A DNA stretch of 12,742 bases from Stemphylium vesicarium (Eukaryota > Ascomycota > Dothideomycetes > Pleosporales > Pleosporaceae), in the NCBI GenBank assembly GCA_004380135.1, contig QXCR01000362.1:1-12742 (forward strand), written 5' to 3'. The position numbers and the translations under genes were made by a program. The notes beneath the pieces were generated by a model. The model saw nothing but the letters and a program-made list of their open reading frames with translations, was not told where the DNA came from and did no database searches. Shown one piece after another: positions 6,441 to 12,742 of this stretch (the first letter of the stretch is position 1; each line of letters begins with the position of its first letter).

Positions 6441-8110
6441 ATATTAGTAGCTAATAGAAGACACGCACTAGCTACGCTAGCCGCGGTGCCTAGTCCTAGC
6501 GAGACCTACCCGCCCGCTAATAATAAAATACTTAAGAACTCTAAGTCTAAGAATAATAATAATATCTAGATAGAGTTAGTTAGAGATCTTAAGTATTAGC
6601 TTAGAGCTTAGGTAAGGTAGACTACTACTCTAATAGAGCTAGTAAACTAGCTTATAGTATAAGTTATAGCTACGCTAAATAAACGCCTATACTTAAAACC
6701 TAAGATAGCGACACCTAAGAAGTATAATAGTAGATAAGCTAAACTTCGTACATTCCTTATAAATATTAAACTATACTACGAGTTTAATAGCGCACTAGAT
6801 AATTAAGGAAAGATCCTTATAGCTAGTATATATATAAAAGGAAAAGCGGCTAGCTAGATATAGCCCTTTATAGACGACTACCTTAAAAGCCCCCGTCTAG
6901 AAGGCGAGAAGAAGGAAATATAATAACTATTTACTAGCTAGACTAACTTTAAAGAGGAAATGGGACGCATCTTTAAAGAAGTAGACGACTAGAACTAGGT
7001 AGAGAAAGCGATTACTCACCTAAAGTAGACTAAGTTAGTATCCTTATATACTGCCGAGTTTAAGCAGCTATAGTTACGTATTAACTAGAATAACGTAGCA
7101 CTTTAAATAGTATATAAGAACGGTCTAAAGGACTTAATTAAGGACAGCTTAGTACACTATAATAAGCTAGCGGATCTACACGCGTTAGTAGAACTAGCCA
7201 CCTATATTAATAATAGGCTATGGGAACGCAACTAGTAGAAGGCACGAAATACCTTCGTCCTAGCTAATACGAAAAAGTTCTACTAGAATATTTAGATTAA
7301 TAAAGAAGGGGATATTATTATAATAGACTAAGTATAAACTAAGAATTAAAAGCCTAAGAGAAGATACTACGATAGACTTTCTAAAAAAGAGCGTTAGAAA
7401 CGCTATAATAATAAAGCATATCTCTAATGTAGAAAGGAAGAACACTTCTATAGAGACTACCTAGAGAATGATAAGGAGTAATAAAGAGCTATTAAGATTA
7501 GAATAATTAGATAAGGCACACTCTACCTTAGAGAATAGTCTACTAGTAGCGATATTAGCGATATAGAACTATATAAGGAAGCTTAGCTATTAGACAACGC
7601 CACGTATAAGCTCCTCCCCTAAGCGGTTAAGGCTAAAGACGTAATAGGTTAGGACAAAGTCTAGCCTACTAACTTAAAAGTTTACGTAGTCACGTTATAT
7701 TAGCGCCTATAAGACTAACAATGCTAGAAATGCGGCTAGGACTCGCACCTAGTAAATAAATATAGCTATAGAGGACGAATCGCTATTACTAGCCTAGAAG
7801 CTAAGAAAGTAATAAAAGAAGCCTTTAATAAATAACTATACTTTAAAGAAGTTATTATAGAAGAAGATAAAGAACTCTCTAAACTAAAAAAAGAACCCTA
7901 GTAGACTTATAGAAAGAACTAAGCCTAGAAAAATATAAGTAAGAATAGACTAGATAAGAATAAATAGTATATAAAGAATGTGCTAATGGGCTAGAGACCT
8001 ATACCCCACGACTACTTATATTAGATATTCTACTATAAGGATAACTATAGAACTTACTACGACGCTAAGTACGGCGTAGGCTACTTTCCTAGGAAGAGGA
8101 AAGGTAGGTA
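6441..8110 (+). pseudogene. gag: gag of the chromovirus
   Basis: Frame 3 (codons at multiples of three) reads from a probable start at 6441, now ATA but presumably ATG. A capsid-like region (about 6735-7230) contains KLYYEF, GKAA and WTNFKEEM-type motifs and a terminal ELATYINNRLWERN. The first zinc knuckle C-x2-C-x4-H-x4-C is at 7419-7460 with its first and last Cys now TAT/TAC (Tyr). A second is at 7722-7763 in the same frame, with only the last Cys lost. A TAA at 7479 between them is read as altered CAA. All other stops are TAA/TAG. The end is approximate; the frame must shift -1 before the protease at 8258. Gag packages RNA and forms the particle shell; this copy is dead. Confidence 0.75.
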
Positions 8111-11100
8111 GTTAAAAAACTAGAATACTACTAGGGATAGAGTTACGCTAGTATAGGTAGTCCTAAAATAACTCTCTATAACGTACGAGATATAAATCTA
8201 TAGAATCTTAGGTTAAAGATAGAAGTCTTAGTATATAGATATAAGATAATAGTAATTATTAATAGTAGTGCTATCTAGATAATTATCTTATTATAAGTAG
8301 TAGAAAGATGTAATATACTCTACTAAGCTAAGAAATAGCTAGTATAAGTAGTATTAGCTAATAATAACCCTATAAGATATAGGGGCGGCATAATAAGACT
8401 AGAGACCTAACTAGTGTTACTAGACGTAGTAGAGATAAGAGACTAAATAAATATTAATATTATAGATCTTAGAGAAGAAGATATATTAATTAGCTATAAT
8501 TAGTTAATTAAGTATAACTTAGCTATTAATTAGCTAAAGAAGACGATACTTAGCTAAGAACCTACGCGTAAGGTTGCTAGAGTATAGAAAGAGAAACGCC
8601 TAATAGTCTAGAGCTTACCTAAGAATAGGAGAATTAGTAAGATCTTACCTTATAAGATTGCGAGAATCTATAAGAAGGACCTTAAGAGAATAAGAGTTAT
8701 ATAGTTAAAACGCGCCGCGACTATAAAGAAAGGGCCTATACTACTAGATATTCTAAAGAAATATAATACGAGCGAGTTTAGAGAACTATTTAAGGAAATA
8801 GAAGTAACTAAGTTAGTAGATTACTAGGAGTAGGATTACGAGATCTATATCTAAGAAGGAGCCAAGCTCGTCCTAGAACTAATGTACCTAATCGCGCCTA
8901 AGTATAAGCTAGAGTTACGCGAATATCTTAGAAAGAACCTAAGTAAACGGTTTATCCGCGAAAGCGAAAGCCTAATAGCTTCGCCTATACTATTTATTAA
9001 GAAAGCTAATAGAAAGTGGCGACTATATATTAACTACTAAAGGGTAAATAGTAGTACGATAAAGAATTAATACCTACTACTACTAATAATAGAGCTTATA
9101 GATTAACTCTAAGGAGCGAAGTAGTTTACTAAATTTAATATTTAGAAAGGATTTTACTATATTTAAATTGCTAAAAGATATAAGTAGAAGACCGCCTTTA
9201 AGACAAAGTATAGACTATACGAGTATATAGTTATGCCGTTTAGATTAATAAACGCGCTAGTAACCTTTTAGGTAGTTATTAATAAGGCACTTTACGAGTA
9301 TCTAGGAATCTTCGTAGCCGCCTATCTAGACGATATACTAGTGTATTCTAAAGGCACGCTAGAAGAATATATAGAATATATAAAGAAGGTACTATAGAAG
9401 CTTAAGTAATATAAGCTATACTTATAACCTACGAAGTATAAATTCTATACGAAGGAAATAGAATTCTTAGAGTTTATTATCTTAATAGAAGGTATAAAAA
9501 TAAATCTAAAGAAGATCTAGACTATATAGGAGTAGCTAACTTCTAAAATAGTTAAAGACGTATAATTCTTTCTAGAATTTATAAACTTTTATAGAAAGTT
9601 TATTAGAAATTACTTCTAGATTATAATACTACTTATAGAGATTATAAAGAAAGAAGTAGAGTTTAAATAGGAAAAGAAATACTAAGAGGCTTTTAACTAA
9701 CTAAAGTAGGTATTCCTTAAAGCCCCTATACTTAAGATATACGACCCTAGACGTAAGACGCGAGTTAAGACTAACGCGTTAGATTATACACTTAGCGCTA
9801 TATTATTATAGCTATATAATAATAGGAAATAGAGACTAGTATTCTACTATTCTAGAAAGTTCTCTAGAGTAGAACTTAACTACGATATTTATAATAAAGA
9901 ACTACTTAGAGTAGTTAACGCCTTTAAATAATAAGAAGTATATCTATTAGGACTCCTAGACTAGATTAAAGTATTATCTAATTACTAGAACTTAATAAGC
10001 TTTATAATAACTAAGAAGCTTAATAGAAGATAAGTCTAATAGGCTAAGATACTCTCTTAGTTTAACTTTAAGATTACTTACTAAGTTAGAACGCTTAATA
10101 GAGTAGTAAACGCTTTAAGCTAAAGATCTAATTTACGAGAAGAAGGTTATAAGGAACTATATAATGTAGTACTTAAGAAGATGCCTGATGGTAGTCTTAA
10201 GTACAACTAGCTAGAACTGGCTAGAATAGCTAAGGTAACCGCGCAAGTAGAGACACTACAACAACATTGGCAGTAGAAAGCAGCTAACTAGTAGTTTGAG
10301 CCCGAGGCAAACGGCTCCGACGAACTATTGCAAGATAAAAAGGAGTACTAAGATATAGTTTTAAAAGAACGAACCTATATACCCCTATATATAAGAAGAG
10401 ACCTTATCACGGAACTATACGAGTCCCTAGAATATAGATACGTAGGACTAGAGGAAATAGTTAGACGACTAATAAAGGTATTCGCTATACTACGCTTATA
10501 AGCGTAGGTGTAGGATATCCTAGATAACTATTTAGTATATTACTAGAATAAGTCTAAGAGATATAAGCCCTATGGCCTACTATAACCCTTATAGCCGCTA
10601 GAATAACTATAGACTAGCGTAATAATAGACTTTATTATAAAGCTCCTAAAATTATTAGAACTAGAATTAGTAAGACTCTATAATATAGTACTAGTTATTA
10701 TTAATTAATTAACTAAAGTAACAAAGTTTGTGCCTATAGAAGAGACTATTACGGCGAAGGAATGCGCGTACGAAGTTACTAAGGCACTAGTATTAGAGTA
10801 TAGGATGCCTAAAGAGTTTATTACTAATTATAATAAACTATTTACGTCTAAGTATTAGGACATATTCCTGGCAAGGTTAGGTGTAAAGAAGAAGCTATTA
10901 ACTAGCTTCTACCCTAAAATAGACGGCTAGATAAAATAAATAAACTAGATACTAGAATAGTATCTAAGAATATACGCTAATAAACTATAGGATAATTAGG
11001 TTAAACTCCTACTAATAGTATAATTAGCTTATAATAGCACGAAATTGGCGACTACGAAGTACTTACTATACTACGCAAATTATAGATATAAGCTAGTTAC

Positions 11101-11735
11101 TTATTAAGATCTAAAGAATATAGAAAGTATTATAGTAGGCGTAGATAATAAAGCCTACCTTATACGAGAACTCTATAAAGAACTAAGTAAGAATATAGCT
11201 TAGAGGAACCTTATAATATCTAAAAGCGCGAATAAGTAAAGAATTAAGGGACTAACTTTAAAAAAGAGAGATAAAGTTCTCTTATTAAGATAAAATTTAA
11301 AAGTTAAGAGGCTATATAGAAAATTAGATAACCTTTAAATAGAACTTTTTAAAGTTCTAGAGGTAATAAGCTTAGTAAACTATAAACTCTAGTTATTATT
11401 AAGTATATATATCTACTCTATCTTTTATAAGAAACTACTAGAATTAGTAACTCTAAATACTAAGCTAGTAATAAATATAGAGCTTAAAGATAATAAGTAT
11501 AAAGTTAAAAAAATTAAGAATCTATAGAAGTTTAGAGGTTAGTAGAAGTACTTAGTTAAATAAAAAGAATAGCCTAAGAGCTATAATACTTAGGAACTTA
11601 AAAGAAACTTAATAAATTATAAGTTACTAATATAGAAGTACTACTAGAAGTTTCTAAAGGAATTAAGATTATATCTATAAAAAGAAAGAAATAATTAAAA
11701 GAAGGATTAAAAATATTAGCCTATAACTAGCCTAG
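8110..11735 (+). pseudogene. pol: pol: protease, RT, RNase H, integrase, chromodomain
   Basis: A single frame (codon starts at position modulo 3 = 2) carries the following. Protease active site at 8258-8272 (IINSSA, from IDSGA). RT, with KWRLYINY near 9015, MPFRLINA at 9233 (from MPFGLTNA) and an intact YLDD at 9323-9334. RNase H, with TNALDY at 9770 (Asp to Asn). Integrase, with PYGLLQPL near 10567, first Asp intact at 10628, second Asp now Asn at 10826 and Glu now Lys at 10934. A chromodomain follows (about 11535-11600, KYLVK...PKSYNT). Every stop in frame is TAA/TAG. Residues 10170-10340, between RNase H and integrase, are almost free of RIP. Start and stop are approximate because the original stop is masked. 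Length and order are normal for Ty3/Gypsy pol. Confidence 0.88.
11525..11605 (+). other. Chromodomain at the integrase C-terminus
   Basis: The segment reads F-R-G, KYLVK, a Lys/Glu spacer, P-K-SYNT and a Gln/Trp-Glu ending in the pol frame, matching the chromodomain signature YLVKWKG-x-P-x4-TWE with Trp codons turned to TAG/TAA and Gly to Glu. Chromodomains bind methylated histone H3K9 and steer integration to heterochromatin, in keeping with nested repeats here. Confidence 0.7.
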
Positions 11736-12215
11736 ATTAGCTAATAGTTTAAGTAGTGGTAGTTCGATAGGAAGGTCTATACTAGGGGCAGAGCTCCCCT
11801 CGGCCTCCTCTTACGCACGATCCTAGAGATTTAGAATAGCGTAATCACAGTTAGCGTACGACTACTCTTTCGCCTCGATCTCCAGAAGCTCCAACTTTTG
11901 CTGCGACAGCTATGCGCGCTACGCATCTAACAGCGCCTCCGAACGAGCGATCTCCAAGCGCTTTTAACGCTTCTCCGCTTCTACCTTCTCCCACTCTTCC
12001 TTAGAAACGAAGAGACTACACTCCACCTTTATGGAAATGCAACTGGCGTAATAACTAGTTATAATATCTATAAAATAGTAAAGATTCTTCTCCTCGCACT
12101 ACTTATACTAGAATATTATCTCTAGACCCTATTCCCTTATACGGTTAGCACGAGCACGACGCTTAGAAGTTAAGGTCTATAAATAGTTACGATAAGACGA
12201 TTAGATCTTAGGCAT
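11727..12215 (-). pseudogene. Antisense accessory ORF of the chromovirus, copy 2
   Basis: On the minus strand an ATG at 12213-12215 opens a 162-codon frame ending at TAG 11727-11729, interrupted only by TAA/TAG (11 positions by my count: codons 5, 13, 29, 36, 39, 84, 99, 102, 118, 131, 135). Features in order: basic TSKRRARANRIRE (14-28 or so); a Cys region with Cys40, Tyr46/47, Tyr55/56, Cys59, Cys66; SKEEWEKVEAEKR (71-83); a long charged, probable coiled coil (about 75-118); a Ser/Pro/Leu tail. Copy 1 has Cys at 46 where this copy has Tyr, and Tyr at 40 and 59 where this has Cys. The ancestor therefore had Cys at 40, 46, 59 and 66 at least, which looks like a zinc-binding cluster. It lies between chromodomain and polypurine tract, opposite to pol. 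The function is unknown; a DNA- or RNA-binding regulator is only a guess. Confidence 0.55.
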
Positions 12216-12340
12216 AGCTAGGAAGATATAAGGAATAAGAAAGACGCACTATAATGGGCTTGCTAAAGCCTTATATGCAGCCCGCACTTAACTACGCGAT
12301 ATAGAAAAATAATAACTTAGAGTATTAAGATAATAACCCT

Positions 12341-12351
12341 AAGAGGGGAGG
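12341..12351 (+). promoter_or_regulatory. Polypurine tract
   Basis: AAGAGGGGAGG lies three bases before the RIP-altered LTR start TATTATAAG (12355), the standard place for plus-strand DNA priming in LTR retrotransposons. In the inverted copy the same site is degraded to an A-rich stretch. Confidence 0.75.
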
Positions 12352-12354
12352 TAG

Positions 12355-12446
12355 TATTATAAGTAATAAATAAAGGCCTCTCTTAGTTAAAGAATACTAT
12401 ATTAGCACTAATAGTCGTATAAGCTAAAGGTTAATAATTAGCGTAG
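12355..12446 (+). repeat. Truncated 3' LTR of the chromovirus
   Basis: About 88 bp align without gaps to the 5' LTR start at 5883, with essentially only C-to-T and G-to-A changes, a clear RIP record. The match ends after TTAATAATTAGCG. The remaining 430 or so bp of the LTR are absent from the window, and solo LTR F follows directly. Confidence 0.8.
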
Positions 12447-12633
12447 TGTTATGGGCGGAAAGAGGCCTGCTAACGAGTATGCATTTGCTCCTATGTACAG
12501 AATAAGAAAGGTAGAGAAAAGAAGTGTAGGTGTCCTCCTTCGTACGGTACTTATCCTTTGCGCTACCTCTACGCTAGCGTTCCGCGCTAGCCTAAAGTAA
12601 GAAGGTAGCAGTACTTAGGCGTAGCCCTTTACA
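12447..12633 (+). mobile_element. Solo LTR F, 187 bp, same family as LTR B, no TSD
   Basis: It starts TGTTATGGGCGG and ends CCCTTTACA. By eye it is identical over 187 bp to LTR B (827-1188 without its nested insert) in inverted orientation. Flanks are CGTAG on the left and ATACC on the right, which do not match even allowing RIP changes. With the LTR truncated at its left edge, this suggests a recombination junction rather than a simple insertion. No RIP. It has the same hairpin (GCTAGCG/CGCTAGC) as B. Confidence 0.85.
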
Positions 12634-12742
12634 ATACCTCCCCTCTCCTCTTGGAGGCGTCGTACGACAGAAGACACGTGACTCTCCTTCCATTTCTATT
12701 GTCGTGCCCCACTCTCTTGCGGTGAATCCGGCCTTTTCGTAC
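12634..12742. other. Unassigned flank
   Basis: There are 109 bp of base-balanced sequence with CA/TG present and no RIP signature. I see no open frame of note, repeat partner or motif beyond a CACGTG hexamer near 12679. It may be unique host DNA or another un-RIPed element. Confidence 0.5.

Larger units (their letters stand above)
5883..12446 (+). mobile_element. Ty3/Gypsy chromovirus, nearly full length, RIP-inactivated
   Basis: The order is LTR, primer-binding region, gag (two CCHC motifs), protease, RT, RNase H, integrase, chromodomain, antisense ORF, polypurine tract, truncated 3' LTR. This is the canonical Ty3/Gypsy (Metaviridae) order with protease before RT and integrase last, and the C-terminal chromodomain places it among chromoviruses, which target heterochromatin. 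gag and pol lie in different frames (pol at -1 relative to gag). Catalytic codons and dozens of CAA/CAG/TGG codons are mutated, so it cannot be autonomous. The 3' LTR stops at 12446 against solo LTR F. The 5' flank is the degraded older element. Confidence 0.92.

Noticed and set aside
7260..7445. 61-codon minus-strand ORF
   Set aside because: It is the complement of gag, including the first zinc knuckle, and its hydrophobic look comes from RIP-skewed codons.
1..12742. Alternative genetic code with TAA/TAG as sense codons
   Set aside because: CpA/TpG depletion, paired C/T and G/A differences between copies and loss of catalytic Asp/Cys codons all fit RIP. Un-RIPed islands use CAA/CAG/TGG normally.

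Overview
The window looks like heterochromatic, repeat-only DNA from a filamentous ascomycete (Pezizomycotina). Most of it is saturated with TpA and almost empty of CpA and TpG, while CpG survives. That is the signature of repeat-induced point mutation (RIP, C-to-T mainly at CpA). Coding remnants are therefore full of TAA/TAG where CAA, CAG or TGG once stood. I see no intact protein-coding host gene, tRNA, rRNA or CRISPR array.

Layout. (1) 1-328: 3' end of a poly(A)-tailed, un-RIPed element, probably a LINE, inserted into an old LTR. (2) 329-2002: 3' fragment of a Ty3/Gypsy chromovirus on the minus strand, carrying two solo-LTR insertions, one of which (827-1188) holds a third inside it. (3) 2003-2357: fragment of a short repeat (family E), itself interrupted by a 202-bp solo LTR. 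(4) 2358-5882: remains of a second, older Gypsy-like element with a recognisable Gag core. It is broken by a copy of the main element's LTR (2746-3263), a short LTR-like insert (about 3264-3485) and a 352-bp family E insert (5102-5453). (5) 5883-12446: a nearly full-length, RIP-killed chromovirus on the plus strand: 5' LTR, gag with two zinc knuckles, pol (protease, RT, RNase H, integrase, chromodomain), polypurine tract and a truncated 3' LTR. (6) 12447-12633: a second copy of the 187-bp solo LTR, then 109 bp of unassigned flank.

The most interesting content is a 162-codon reading frame antisense to the chromovirus, between the chromodomain and the 3' LTR. It is present in both element copies at exactly the same length. 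It has an ATG in one copy, a basic N-terminus, a cysteine cluster whose members can be inferred from complementary RIP hits in the two copies, and a charged coiled coil. The second notable signal is a set of short LTRs (170-202 bp) and the 352-bp insert that stayed free of RIP inside mutated DNA. Their target-site duplications (TSDs) carry RIP-type differences, which implies that RIP struck after insertion and stopped within a few bases of the inserts.

All alignments were done by eye, so boundaries in the RIP-degraded parts are approximate unless a duplication or a copy-to-copy comparison fixes them.
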